Shown here: piece after piece, positions 27,006 to 35,688 of the stretch
How the letters are laid out: the number at the start of each line of letters is the position of its first letter
Position numbering within the stretch: the stretch's first letter is position 1
Assembly: GCF_036379515.1 (NCBI RefSeq)
Contig: NZ_DASVGN010000011.1
Location: 1 to 64,000, forward strand
DNA: 64,000 bases
Direction: 5' to 3'
From: Castellaniella sp036379515
GTDB lineage: Bacteria; Pseudomonadota; Gammaproteobacteria; Burkholderiales; Burkholderiaceae_B
Translations under genes and position numbers: made by a program
The notes under the pieces: model-generated
Told to the model about the DNA's origin: nothing
The model's input: the letters and a program-made list of their open reading frames with translations, nothing else
The model's database searches: none

Positions 27006-27815
27006 GTGACCGATCATTCCGACCTTCAGGGCAGCCCGTCCTGCACCCCCCATTATCCGGAGCTCTCCGGACGGGTTGCCGTTGTCACAGGCGCTGCACG
27101 CGGCATGGGCGCCTGCTTTGCAGCGGGGCTTGCACGTCAAGGAGTCCACGTCCTGGGCGTCGATATCGACGAAGCCACGCTACAGAACACCGTCAGAGAA
27201 GCTCATCAGACCGGATTATCCACACACCACGGCAGCTTCGAAGGCCTGCCATGCGATGTTTCATCGCGTAGCGACATACAGAAGATCGCTGCGCTGGCCG
27301 TGCAGCAATTCGGACGCCTGGACATCTGGGTCAACAACGCAGGCATCTTCCCGCAAACCGACGTCCCCAGCGTCGACACCAAACAAATCACGCAGACCTT
27401 CCAGATCAACGTAAACGGTGTCTTCTTCGGCGCTCAGGCAGCTGCCGAGCAGATGAAACATGGCGGGGTCATCATCAACATGGCATCGGTGGCCGCCTTT
27501 CGAGTCCGCCGTGGCCGTGCCGTCTATTCAGCCACGAAGGCGGCCGTGCACAATCTCACACAATCTCTGGCCGTCGAACTGGGTGGGCAAGGCATCCGAG
27601 TCAACGCTCTGGCCCCCGGATTCATCGACACCGAGATGACGAACTGGGTCCGAGAGATCCCTGGGGCCATGGACAAGGCGCTGTCCACGATTCCCTTGGG
27701 CAGGATCGGTGAGCCCACCGACGTCCTCAACGCTCTACTGTTCCTCGTATCGGATGCAGCCGCCTATGTCTCAGGACAAACGCTGGGTGTGGATGGAGGA
27801 TCCCGTCATGGCTGA
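27006..27815 (+). CDS. Short-chain dehydrogenase/reductase (SDR)
   Basis: This NAD(P)-dependent alcohol/ketone oxidoreductase has 269 residues. The Rossmann motif is TGAARGMGACFAAG (about residues 27-40), followed by NNAGIFPQT, the catalytic Ser in INMASVAAFRVRRG, and YSATKAAV (Tyr and Lys). The C-terminus ends SGQTLGVDGGSRHG. An acidic residue after the second strand (GVDIDEA) favours NAD(H). The start is GTG with AGGTG a few bases upstream. It lies in the first operon between the small NTF2-like gene and the flavoprotein, and would oxidise or reduce a ring hydroxyl or keto group of the unknown substrate. Confidence 0.93.
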   Translation: MTDHSDLQGSPSCTPHYPELSGRVAVVTGAARGMGACFAAGLARQGVHVLGVDIDEATLQNTVREAHQTGLSTHHGSFEGLPCDVSSRSDIQKIAALAVQQFGRLDIWVNNAGIFPQTDVPSVDTKQITQTFQINVNGVFFGAQAAAEQMKHGGVIINMASVAAFRVRRGRAVYSATKAAVHNLTQSLAVELGGQGIRVNALAPGFIDTEMTNWVREIPGAMDKALSTIPLGRIGEPTDVLNALLFLVSDAAAYVSGQTLGVDGGSRHG

Positions 27816-27905
27816 CCCCCGTTCGTTGCAACCGCCCGTTATCGACACCTGCACGTATCGGAGCGCCCGCTACGAAGCAAGCACTCGATCCAAAGGAGAC
27901 ACGCT

Positions 27906-29330
27906 ATGAGTGATTGGGACGTCATTGTCATCGGCGCTGGTGGTGCCGGCCTCTCAGCTGCCGTATCCGCAGCAGAGCACGGCGCCAAGGTGCTGATACT
28001 GGAAGCCGAGAAGGAAATTGGCGGCTCGACGCAGCTCTCGGCCGGGATGTTCACAGCGGCCGACACCAGCGTGCAGCGGGCGCTGGGTATCCAGGACTCA
28101 CCCGCACAATTCTTCCAGCATTACATGGATCTGAACCAGTGGCGCCTGCGCCCAGGGTTGATCAAAACCTTCTGCGAGTCCGCCGGACCAGCACTCGAAT
28201 GGCTGATCAAACTGGGCGTGGACTTCCCATCGAAGCTCTCCACAAACGCACACGAAGGGGGCCTGATGCAGGCCGGGGTGGAAGCCATCTGGCGCGGGCA
28301 TGTTCCTAGAGACCAGGGATACGGCATCGTCAGCGTGCTCAATCAGCACCGGCTGGCAAAGGGCATTGACCTGCTCCTGGACAACCGCGTCGACGACCTG
28401 GTCGTACGAGACGGACACGTAGCAGGCATCAAGATCGGTGGTGAAGAAATTGAGACTTCAGCCGTCGTCGTAGCCAGTGGAGGGTTTGCCCACAACGACT
28501 ATCTGCGCAAGCTCTATTATCCAGAAACGCTGGAGGCGGGCGAGGATCTGTTCATCGTGGCAGCGCCTGGCAGCCGGGGTGACCACATTCGATTTGCCGA
28601 GTCAGCCCAGGCCGCGCTCACCGGGCATGGCTGGGGCCTGCTGATGGTGACCTCCTACCTGCAACGCCTGCATCACTGGCAATCGGGATTCCCGCCACGA
28701 TCGCGGATCTACATCAACCGCGAGGGCGACCGATTCATGAACGAAGACATCCCCTACGCAGTCTCGCCAGGCATCGTCCGTGACAACGGCAACAGCGTAT
28801 GGAATGTGTTTGACGAAAAAGCACGCCTGGCGCTTCCCCCTGGATACGCCCACTGGACAGCCCAGCGCGTCAAAGACGACGCCCACAGCGGCGCCATGCT
28901 CAGTGCCCCGACGCTCGAAGAGCTGGCGTCCAAGATGCATGTTCCTGCCGACCGGCTCATGGCGTCAATCAAACGCTGGAACGAGCAATTACCTCACGGG
29001 ACGGACCCCGACTTCCTGCGGCAGGCCACCATGCACAACAAGGGGGACGACAAGCCACTGGATCCGATTGCGCAGGCGCCATTCTATGCAGCCCGGACGG
29101 GGCCTGCCGAACTGGTCTGCACCCACACAGGGCTGGTCATCGACAACGAAGCGCGCGTGCGCAACGCTTCAGGGTCCGTCATTGCAGGGCTCTACGCCGC
29201 AGGCGAGGCAGGCGGCGGTGTTCTGGGCAACCGCTATGTCGGTGGCGGCAACTCGGTGGCCAACGCCATCACCATGGGACGCATCGCAGGCATGAGTGCG
29301 GCGGCAGACGCAGCTGCACGCGCTCACTGA
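27906..29330 (+). CDS. FAD-dependent ring dehydrogenase / fumarate-reductase-type flavoprotein
   Basis: This 474-residue flavoprotein belongs to the FAD_binding_2 family, with 3-ketosteroid delta-1-dehydrogenases, 4-oxocyclohexanecarboxylate-type desaturases and urocanate/fumarate reductases. The N-terminal dinucleotide motif is VIVIGAGGAGLSAAVSAAEHGAKVLILEA with GGSTQLSAGMF, and the C-terminal FAD motif is GLYAAGEAGGGVLGNRYVGGGNSVANAITMGRIAG. A substrate-domain segment contains INREGDRFMNEDIPYAVSP. There is no heme domain or signal peptide, so it is cytoplasmic. In this context it is the best candidate for introducing double bonds, and finally aromaticity, into a cyclic ketone. The exact substrate is unknown. 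Confidence 0.9.
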   Translation: MSDWDVIVIGAGGAGLSAAVSAAEHGAKVLILEAEKEIGGSTQLSAGMFTAADTSVQRALGIQDSPAQFFQHYMDLNQWRLRPGLIKTFCESAGPALEWLIKLGVDFPSKLSTNAHEGGLMQAGVEAIWRGHVPRDQGYGIVSVLNQHRLAKGIDLLLDNRVDDLVVRDGHVAGIKIGGEEIETSAVVVASGGFAHNDYLRKLYYPETLEAGEDLFIVAAPGSRGDHIRFAESAQAALTGHGWGLLMVTSYLQRLHHWQSGFPPRSRIYINREGDRFMNEDIPYAVSPGIVRDNGNSVWNVFDEKARLALPPGYAHWTAQRVKDDAHSGAMLSAPTLEELASKMHVPADRLMASIKRWNEQLPHGTDPDFLRQATMHNKGDDKPLDPIAQAPFYAARTGPAELVCTHTGLVIDNEARVRNASGSVIAGLYAAGEAGGGVLGNRYVGGGNSVANAITMGRIAGMSAAADAAARAH

Positions 29331-29412
29331 CCGTTGCCACCCCGCCCTTGGGCCGATCGTCGAATGATCTGCCACAGAGCGGGTTCCCTCCTTTCATCTG
29401 AGAGGCAAGACC

Positions 29413-29967
29413 ATGAGCGACACCACAAGCTCTTTCATGGAGCAGCTGCGTGCAGAGCGTGACATCAAGAATACGCTCCAGCAATACTGCCGAGGGGTAG
29501 ACCGGCGCGATTTCGAGCGCGTACGAGAAGCCTACCATGCCGACGCTGAAGATCATCACGGCCCCTACAACGGCAACATCGACGGGTTGATCGGATGGAT
29601 GGTGAGACGCCACGAGGGAGTAGCACAGTCGATGCACTTTCTAGGCAACTGCGTCATCGACTGGCGCTCTGACCGCATCGCTCTGGTCGAAACATACTGC
29701 GTGACCTACCAGCGGCTGAAAGCTGACGGCGCGTCGTCCCTATCGGACGTGGGCCTCACCGTCGGTAACAGCGGGCAGCAGACACAAGTGCGATGTCGAT
29801 ATCTGGACCGGTTCGAAAAACGCAATGGTCAGTGGAAGATCGCGCACCGCGTCGTAGCGTACGACTCTTTGCTACTCGAAGAGTCACCGGCACAATCACC
29901 CTTCGCAGGCGACATGCAGCTTTCGACCCGCAACCACGACGACCCGCTCTATGCCTTGCTTGCCTGA
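29413..29967 (+). CDS. NTF2/SnoaL_4-fold protein (184 aa)
   Basis: This second NTF2-like protein of the operon belongs to the SnoaL_4 group that includes dehydratases and the dehydrochlorinase LinA. The N-terminal segment IKNTLQQYCRGVDRRDFERVREAYHADAEDHHGPYNG is the typical helix-plus-strand opening, with Asp and His residues that in relatives form the catalytic dyad. MHFLGNCVIDW and RCRYLDRFEKRNGQWKIAHRVVAYD complete the fold. It closes the first operon and converges on the GntR gene with a 55-bp gap. A dehydratase or isomerase role is inferred. Confidence 0.85.
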   Translation: MSDTTSSFMEQLRAERDIKNTLQQYCRGVDRRDFERVREAYHADAEDHHGPYNGNIDGLIGWMVRRHEGVAQSMHFLGNCVIDWRSDRIALVETYCVTYQRLKADGASSLSDVGLTVGNSGQQTQVRCRYLDRFEKRNGQWKIAHRVVAYDSLLLEESPAQSPFAGDMQLSTRNHDDPLYALLA

Positions 29968-30022
29968 TAATCCGGATCTTCACGCTGCAGCTCGGCCCAC
30001 ACCAGGCACGGCACGGCAGCTT

Positions 30023-30724
30023 TCAATTTCTTTCGGCGAAGTGGCTCGGCGAAACCCGGGCGCTCAAACGCTCATAGTTTTCCTTCAGCAAGACACCAGC
30101 AAAGTAGATGTGCTCACGCATGAGCTGCTCGGCCCGGGCCGCATCGCGCGCCATCACCGCCGCCACGATCCGATGATGGTCATTGTGCGATCGATCAATG
30201 ACGCGGTGGTCGTCCCACAGCATGATCCGATCCGAGGCAAATGGAGCGGTCTGGGCCTGGGTCGTGAACCGTTTCACCCACGAGTTTCCTGCCGCTGCCA
30301 GCAATGTCTCATGCAGCTCTACGTTCATCTCCTGGTAGGGATGATGGTCCTCTGGCAAGAGCTGGCCTTTAGCCAAAATTGCATCTCCCCGCGCGAGACA
30401 GGCCTTCAACTTGCTGACTGCCAGGCTGGACAGCCCAATCTGGGCGGCACGGCGACAGGCGAGCCCCTCGAGGACGGCCCGCACCTCATAGGCGCCCACG
30501 ATATCTTCATATTGATAAACCCGAACGCTGTAACCCCGCTTGGCCTGGTGTTCCAGCAACCCTTCGTGGCCCAGATTGGCCAGGGCGGCACGAATGGGCG
30601 TGCGCGACACGCCCAGCTTTTCAGCCAGAGGGATCTCTTCCAAACGCTCTCCGGGCGCCAACACACCTTGCAGCACCCACTCACGCAACGTCTGCGTCAC
30701 GTGATCAGCCAATGTTGTATTCAT
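30023..30724 (-). CDS. GntR-family regulator, FCD subfamily
   Basis: This transcriptional regulator of 233 residues has an N-terminal winged helix (LADHVTQTLREWVLQGVLAPGERLEEIPLAEKLGVSRTPIRAALANLGHEGLLEH) and a C-terminal all-helical FCD ligand domain with metal-site residues, as in RAVLEGLACRRAA, the ELHETLLAAAGN segment, and DRSHNDHHRIVAAVMARDAARAEQLMREHI. The start at 30724 is chosen for its match to GntR N-termini. Its upstream sequence contains a TGTATACA palindrome (30733-30740) over the ribosome-binding region, which suggests autoregulation. It sits between the two catabolic operons and probably controls both. Confidence 0.93.
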   Translation of the reverse strand: MNTTLADHVTQTLREWVLQGVLAPGERLEEIPLAEKLGVSRTPIRAALANLGHEGLLEHQAKRGYSVRVYQYEDIVGAYEVRAVLEGLACRRAAQIGLSSLAVSKLKACLARGDAILAKGQLLPEDHHPYQEMNVELHETLLAAAGNSWVKRFTTQAQTAPFASDRIMLWDDHRVIDRSHNDHHRIVAAVMARDAARAEQLMREHIYFAGVLLKENYERLSARVSPSHFAERN

Positions 30725-30732
30725 CTTGTTAT

Positions 30733-30740
30733 TGTATACA
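30733..30740. promoter_or_regulatory. TGTATACA palindrome at the GntR start
   Basis: This palindrome (within TTGTATACAT) lies eight bases upstream of the GntR ATG and matches the candidate operators at 26394 and 26541. A variant, TGTATACC, lies at 30910-30917 in the leader of the transporter operon. Its position fits autorepression. Confidence 0.5.
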
Positions 30741-30783
30741 TGTAACTCAAAAATGAAAGCTGAAATGCTCAAAAACGCCCACG

Positions 30784-30829
30784 ATTAGGGGAAATACCAG
30801 TAACCCAGGATACTCCATGTATGCATAAT
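30784..30829 (+). promoter_or_regulatory. Promoter of the transporter operon with the same 19-bp element
   Basis: ATTAGGGGAAATACCAGTA (30784-30802) and CATAAT (30824-30829) are arranged exactly as at 26445-26490, with starts 40 bp apart. The spacer shares an ATAC...TGTAT half-site pair with the first promoter, although the rest differs. A leader of about 190 nt to the binding-protein ATG would follow. The 302 bases between the GntR and binding-protein genes contain nothing else that I can name. Confidence 0.65.
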
Positions 30830-31025
30830 GACCCCTCTTCCTGGAGCGAAATCACTGCAATGATAGCTCTCGTGAACCAGGCAGGGCTGCAACCTTAGCG
30901 GCTACACCATGTATACCTGAGTGGATCCCGGCACGCCACAACAGGTTCCAACATCGCCAAAATCCACCGCAACCCAGAAACCTCTACGAAAACCCGAGTC
31001 AGGATCAGTTCAACCAGGAGTCAAC

Positions 31026-32246
31026 ATGAAACTTCACGCAATCAGGAAAATCGCCTTATGCCTGGCCATGACGAGCCTGAGCCTAGGCCAAGCGGTACAG
31101 GCAGCAGAACCAGGCATCACAGACAACACGATCAAGATCGGCCTCTTCTCACCTTTGTCCGGTGCCGGCATGGCCTACGGTTATGACGTCGTCAATGCAG
31201 CCAAGATGTATTACGACAAGATCAACAAAGAAGGTGGCATCAACGGCCGCAAGATCGAGCTTGTGGTCGAGGACACCCGCTGCAATGCCAACGACTTGGT
31301 CGCTGCCGTCAAGAAGCTGGTCGAACAGGACCACGTCTTCCTGCTCAACGGAGGCTCATGCTCGGCTGCCGTGGTGGCCGCCAAAGAATTTGTAGAGCGG
31401 TCCAAGGTACCGTTCATCATGCTGAATGCATCAGGGGATGGCGCTCTGTACCCGCCATCAAAATACATCTACGGGGCGTTTTCGATTTCGCAGCATGCCG
31501 TAGGCGGTTCCATGGTCGAATTCGCAGTGGATCACCTCAAGGCAAAGAAGATCGGCTACATCAACCACGACGATGCCTATGGCACCTGGAATCTGACAGC
31601 TGCCGAATTCCAGGCCAAGCAACACCCAGGTACTTCCCTGACCGTGCAATCCATCAGCCCCAACATCAACGATGTCACGGCACCCATGCTGAAGGTACGT
31701 GCCGCCAATCCCGACGTGCTGCTGCTCACCACATACGCCCGTCCTGCAGCCCTGATCATCAAGAAGGCTCACGAACTGGGCTGGACCAAGCCCATCGTGC
31801 TGGCGGTCAACGGTACGGCCGACCTCAAGCAGCTGGTGGAAAACGTCGGTGGCCCGGCAGCCCTGAAGAACTTCTACATCCAGGACGTGGTGGCCGGCCT
31901 GCCGGATTCTCCCAAGATGAAATGGGTGTACGACATGTACAAGCAGTACTACCCGGATCTGGCTGCCAAGCCGGGCTATCCGCAAAGCTACATGCCCTAT
32001 GGCATTCCGTCGGCCATGACGGTCGTGCAAGCACTGAAGGATGCCGGCCCACAGCCCACACGTGAAAAAGTACTGGCGGCACTGGAACACATGAAGCTGG
32101 ACACCGGCGTCATGGCGGGCCCGATCGAGTTCACACCCACGGATCACGCGGGACAGAAGGCCGCCATCTACATGAAGTTCGATGGCACAAACAAGGAACT
32201 CATCCCGGGTTCGTTCAAGAGTGACTGGACCTACACCGGCAAGTAA
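31026..32246 (+). CDS. Branched-chain-type ABC transporter substrate-binding protein
   Basis: This periplasmic binding protein of the hydrophobic amino-acid transporter class (LivJ/type I fold) has 406 residues. It has a signal peptide (MKLHAIRKIALCLAMTSLSL..., cleavage after VQA), then AEPGITDNTIKIGLFSPLSGAGMAYGYD. Motifs such as INGRKIELVVEDTRCN and LLTTYARPAALIIKKAHELGW fit the family. Members with aromatic catabolic genes bind aromatic or alicyclic acids rather than amino acids. The start follows CAGGAGTCAAC. It is the first gene of a complete importer operon, so its ligand is probably the substrate of the local pathway. Confidence 0.94.
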   Translation: MKLHAIRKIALCLAMTSLSLGQAVQAAEPGITDNTIKIGLFSPLSGAGMAYGYDVVNAAKMYYDKINKEGGINGRKIELVVEDTRCNANDLVAAVKKLVEQDHVFLLNGGSCSAAVVAAKEFVERSKVPFIMLNASGDGALYPPSKYIYGAFSISQHAVGGSMVEFAVDHLKAKKIGYINHDDAYGTWNLTAAEFQAKQHPGTSLTVQSISPNINDVTAPMLKVRAANPDVLLLTTYARPAALIIKKAHELGWTKPIVLAVNGTADLKQLVENVGGPAALKNFYIQDVVAGLPDSPKMKWVYDMYKQYYPDLAAKPGYPQSYMPYGIPSAMTVVQALKDAGPQPTREKVLAALEHMKLDTGVMAGPIEFTPTDHAGQKAAIYMKFDGTNKELIPGSFKSDWTYTGK

Positions 32247-32312
32247 GTCTGTCAGTCGACCCCTGACGGGTGCCCAGTCTTCATCGGAAGACGGGCACCC
32301 ACGGAGCATTTC

Positions 32313-33215
32313 ATGAGTTTTTCAGACATCTGGCTGTTCCTGCAGCAAGGGATTCTGTCCGGCCTTGTGACAGGCAGCGTCTACGCACTGCTGGCAGTCG
32401 CCGTCGTCATCGTATTCAAGGCCACGGACGTTCCCAACTTCGCCCAAGGCGAAATCTTCATGGTGGGCGGCTACGTGGCACTCTTCCTGATCCTGGTTCT
32501 GCATTGGCACTACGCCATTGTGATCCCGGTCACGCTCGTGGTCGTAGCCCTCATCTGCGCGTTCTTCCAGCGGATCGTCATGGAGCGGGTCATCAAGGCT
32601 CGAGGAGTCGGGGTGCAACTGGTCATCGCGACGCTGGGGCTGTCCTACGTACTGAAAGGCGCCGTGCGCCAGACCGGGCTGGGCGACGCTCCCCGGTCGC
32701 TGCCCGCCATCATCCCGCCAGATACGGTCATCATCGGCGAGGCCGTGCTCACCCGCCTTGATCTGCTGATCCTCTCCACTGCCGTAGTCGTCATGATCGG
32801 GCTCTACGCGCTGTTCAACCATACGCGCATCGGCAAGGCCATGCGGGCCGTGGGCATGAACCCCAAGGCCGCACAGATCGTGGGCGTGAGCCTGGTGCGC
32901 ATCCGCATGGCGGTCTGGGCGCTGGCCGGGCTGATCTCTGCCGTGTCGGCCATCCTCATCACCCCCAAGATCCTCATCACGCCCGACATCGGACACATCG
33001 CAATCCTGGCCTTTGCAGCTGCCATCATCGGCGGCATCACCAGCATCCCGGGCGCCATCATCGGCGGCTTCGTCATCGGCGTAGCCGAAAACCTCGTAGG
33101 GTTGTTCGTCTCCACCAACGCCATCGTGGTGGCACCCTTTCTCGCCATCCTGATCGTGCTCATCGTCCGTCCCCAGGGGATCCTGGGCGGAAAAGTACAA
33201 GTGAAAAAGGTATGA
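32313..33215 (+). CDS. Branched-chain-type ABC permease, LivH type
   Basis: This inner-membrane permease of 300 residues has about eight hydrophobic helices. LivH hallmarks are GLVTGSVYALLAVAVVIVFKATDVPNFAQGEIFMVGGY near the N-terminus, MRAVGMNPKAAQIVGVSLVRIRM in the ATPase-coupling loop, and the C-terminal IGGITSIPGAIIGGFVIGVAENL. It overlaps the next permease gene by four bases. A GGAG ribosome site precedes the ATG. Confidence 0.95.
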   Translation: MSFSDIWLFLQQGILSGLVTGSVYALLAVAVVIVFKATDVPNFAQGEIFMVGGYVALFLILVLHWHYAIVIPVTLVVVALICAFFQRIVMERVIKARGVGVQLVIATLGLSYVLKGAVRQTGLGDAPRSLPAIIPPDTVIIGEAVLTRLDLLILSTAVVVMIGLYALFNHTRIGKAMRAVGMNPKAAQIVGVSLVRIRMAVWALAGLISAVSAILITPKILITPDIGHIAILAFAAAIIGGITSIPGAIIGGFVIGVAENLVGLFVSTNAIVVAPFLAILIVLIVRPQGILGGKVQVKKV

Positions 33216-34180
33216 AAAATAACCTCGATATCTGGGCTCTGTTCGTGGCGGTGGTGGTGCTGGTCATCCTGCCCTTCACCGCCACCGGCTACATCATCTA
33301 CATCGCCAACCTGCTGATGATCTACGTCGTGCTGGCGCTGGGCCTGCACATCGTGATCGGCGAGACAGGCCAGTTCGCGCTGGCGCATGCTGCCTTCTAC
33401 GGAATCGGCATCTACACCGCCGGCATTCTCAACAACGCACTGCACCTGAACTTTGTGTTCTCCGTGATTGCCGCCGGGATCCTATCGGCCATCGTCGGTT
33501 ACCTGCTGGGTGCCCTGGCCATCCGCATGCGCGACATCTACCTGGCCCTGTCCACCTTCGCCTTTGGTGAAGCCATGCAGTGGGTATTCCTGAACTGGAA
33601 CGACGTCACCAACGGCTCCAACGGACTGCAGATATCGCCCGCGCAATTTTTCGGATTCCAGCTCACTTCCGACCTGAAGGCCTACCCCTTCGTCGTGATC
33701 GGCGCGGCCACATTGCTGGGCCTGGCGGTCTGGCTTTCGCGTTCGCAGCTGGGTTCGGCCTTCCGGGCCGTGCGCGAGAGTGAAGTTGCGGCAGAAGCCA
33801 TGGGCGTGAATGTGAACCTCACAAAGCGGGTGGCCTTCATGCTGTCGGCTGCGTTTGCCGGCATGGCGGGCGGCCTCTACACCACCTTCGCTTCATTCAT
33901 CCACCCGGAAAGCCTGGGCTTCTGGACCACTATCCTGATTCTGATCATGATTGTCGTAGGGGGCATAGGCTCGGTGCGCGGCGCTGTAGTCGGCGCCATC
34001 ATCTTCGGGGTCCTCTCCGAGCTGCTGCGCCAATTTCCGTCCTTCCAGGAAATCATCTACGGCCTGATCCTGATCGGCTTCATGATGTTCGCTCCTCGAG
34101 GGCTTTTCAGCGGCCGCAGGCTCATTGCCTCGGCGCGCCCCCATAGCAAAACCGAATCCACCTCAGGAGGCCAGCCGTGA
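33212..34180 (+). CDS. Branched-chain-type ABC permease, LivM type
   Basis: This second inner-membrane permease (322 residues) pairs with the LivH-type protein. Motifs are LALGLHIVIGETGQFALAHAAFYGIGIYTAG, the coupling loop FRAVRESEVAAEAMGVNVNLTKRVAFMLSAAFAGMAGGLY, and VVGGIGSVRGAVVGAIIFGVLSELL. It overlaps the upstream gene by ATGA and the downstream ATPase gene by GTGA, so the operon is translationally coupled throughout. Confidence 0.95.
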   Translation: MKNNLDIWALFVAVVVLVILPFTATGYIIYIANLLMIYVVLALGLHIVIGETGQFALAHAAFYGIGIYTAGILNNALHLNFVFSVIAAGILSAIVGYLLGALAIRMRDIYLALSTFAFGEAMQWVFLNWNDVTNGSNGLQISPAQFFGFQLTSDLKAYPFVVIGAATLLGLAVWLSRSQLGSAFRAVRESEVAAEAMGVNVNLTKRVAFMLSAAFAGMAGGLYTTFASFIHPESLGFWTTILILIMIVVGGIGSVRGAVVGAIIFGVLSELLRQFPSFQEIIYGLILIGFMMFAPRGLFSGRRLIASARPHSKTESTSGGQP

Positions 34181-34956
34181 ACGCACAGGCTCCCCTGTTA
34201 TCCATCGCCGGGCTCACCGTGCAGTTCGGTGGCCTCACCGCCGTGGACGACTTGTCCTTCCAGGTCGAACAAGGCCGCATCCATGCGCTGATCGGCCCGA
34301 ACGGCGCCGGCAAGTCCACCACCTTCAACTGCATCTCGCGCTACTACAACCCCACGGGGGGCACCATCACCCTGGCGGGAGAAGACATCACTCACCACAA
34401 GGCCTCGCACATGGCCAGCCTGGGCGTTGCGCGCACCTTCCAGAACCTGGAGCTCTTCAACGAACTCACGGTGGAAGAAAACGCACTGCTGGGCACCTAC
34501 TCGTACGGCGCCCGTCGCCTGGGCCAGATCCTGCGCCGCCCGAATGCAGAACACCGCGACCACGTGCACCACTTGTTGGAGCGGGTCGGACTGATCGACT
34601 TTCTGGATCACAAGGCCAGCAGCCTGGACTTCGGCCGCCAGAAAATGCTGGAGCTGGCCCGGGCACTGGCCATCAAGCCCCGACTGCTGCTGCTCGACGA
34701 GCCGGCTGCCGGGCTGCGCAATCGCGAGATCAACAACCTGGACAAGATCCTGTCGGAGCTCTCAGCCGCAGAGGGACTGACCGTCTTGCTGGTCGAGCAT
34801 GTCATGCAACTCGTCATGTCCATTTCTCATCGCATCACCGTCATGTCGTTCGGGCACAAGATCGCCGAAGGTACGCCGGCGGAAATCCGCAACGACGCCA
34901 AAGTCATAGAGGCCTATTTGGGTAAGGGCTCATCCCAGGAGGCTCATCATGAGTGA
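34177..34956 (+). CDS. Branched-chain-type ABC ATPase, LivG type
   Basis: This ATPase has 259 residues. Walker A is LIGPNGAGKSTTFNCISRYY, the signature region is LDFGRQKMLELARALAIKP (a variant of the usual LSGGQ, as in many LivG proteins), Walker B is LLLLDEPAAGL, and the switch His is in LLVEHVMQLV. The start is GTG with CAGGAGG upstream and overlaps the permease stop. Confidence 0.94.
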   Translation: MNAQAPLLSIAGLTVQFGGLTAVDDLSFQVEQGRIHALIGPNGAGKSTTFNCISRYYNPTGGTITLAGEDITHHKASHMASLGVARTFQNLELFNELTVEENALLGTYSYGARRLGQILRRPNAEHRDHVHHLLERVGLIDFLDHKASSLDFGRQKMLELARALAIKPRLLLLDEPAAGLRNREINNLDKILSELSAAEGLTVLLVEHVMQLVMSISHRITVMSFGHKIAEGTPAEIRNDAKVIEAYLGKGSSQEAHHE

Positions 34957-35668
34957 AGCCTTCTTGTCCGTCGAGGACATCTCGGCCTCGTACGGCAACA
35001 TCGCAGCGTTGCACGAGGTCTCCCTGGCCATCCCTCAAGGAGAAATCGTGGCATTGCTGGGTGCCAACGGCGCAGGAAAGTCCACCACGCTGAATGTGAT
35101 TTCCGGGCTGGTACGCGCGACACATGGCACAGTGCGGTTAGAGGGCCGCCCCATTCACCGAATGTCGGCAGACCATATTGTCCAGCAGGGCATCATCCAA
35201 GTTCCCGAAGGCCGCGAAATCTTTCGCGACATGAGCGTGCGTGAAAACCTGGAAATGGGGGCCTACACCCGCAAAGACAGGGCAGCAGTGGCCCGCGACC
35301 TGGACGCCATGTGCGACCTTTTCCCGCGACTGCGGGAACGGATCGCGCAAAAGGCTTCCACTCTTTCGGGAGGCGAGCAGCAGATGCTCGCGACGGCACG
35401 CGCCATGATGGCCAGGCCACGCATGATCCTGATGGACGAACCTTCGATGGGCCTCGCGCCACTCGTCGTGGAGCAAATCTTCGATACCGTGCGCACCCTG
35501 AACCGAGAGCAGGGCATCACCATCCTGCTCGTCGAACAAAACGCCGAACTGGCGCTTTCAGTCTCGACCCACGCCTACATTCTCGAAAATGGAGAAATCG
35601 CCCTCCAGGGGCGGAGCGCAGACCTCAAGAACGACGAGGCAGTGCAACGCGCCTATCTGGGCGCTTGA
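34949..35668 (+). CDS. Branched-chain-type ABC ATPase, LivF type
   Basis: This second ATPase of the importer has 239 residues. Walker A is LLGANGAGKSTTLNVISGL, LivF-typical QVPEGREIFRDMSVRENLEMGAY follows, then the signature LSGGEQQMLATARAMMARP, Walker B MILMDEPSMGLAP and LLVEQNAELAL. It overlaps the LivG-type gene by eight bases. With the binding protein and two permeases, the transporter set is complete. Confidence 0.95.
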   Translation: MSEAFLSVEDISASYGNIAALHEVSLAIPQGEIVALLGANGAGKSTTLNVISGLVRATHGTVRLEGRPIHRMSADHIVQQGIIQVPEGREIFRDMSVRENLEMGAYTRKDRAAVARDLDAMCDLFPRLRERIAQKASTLSGGEQQMLATARAMMARPRMILMDEPSMGLAPLVVEQIFDTVRTLNREQGITILLVEQNAELALSVSTHAYILENGEIALQGRSADLKNDEAVQRAYLGA

Positions 35669-35688
35669 AATCATCCAAGGAACGCAGC

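Noticed and set aside
31458..32309. Minus-strand frame opposite the binding protein
   Set aside because: It is the shadow of the SBP gene and has no start signal.
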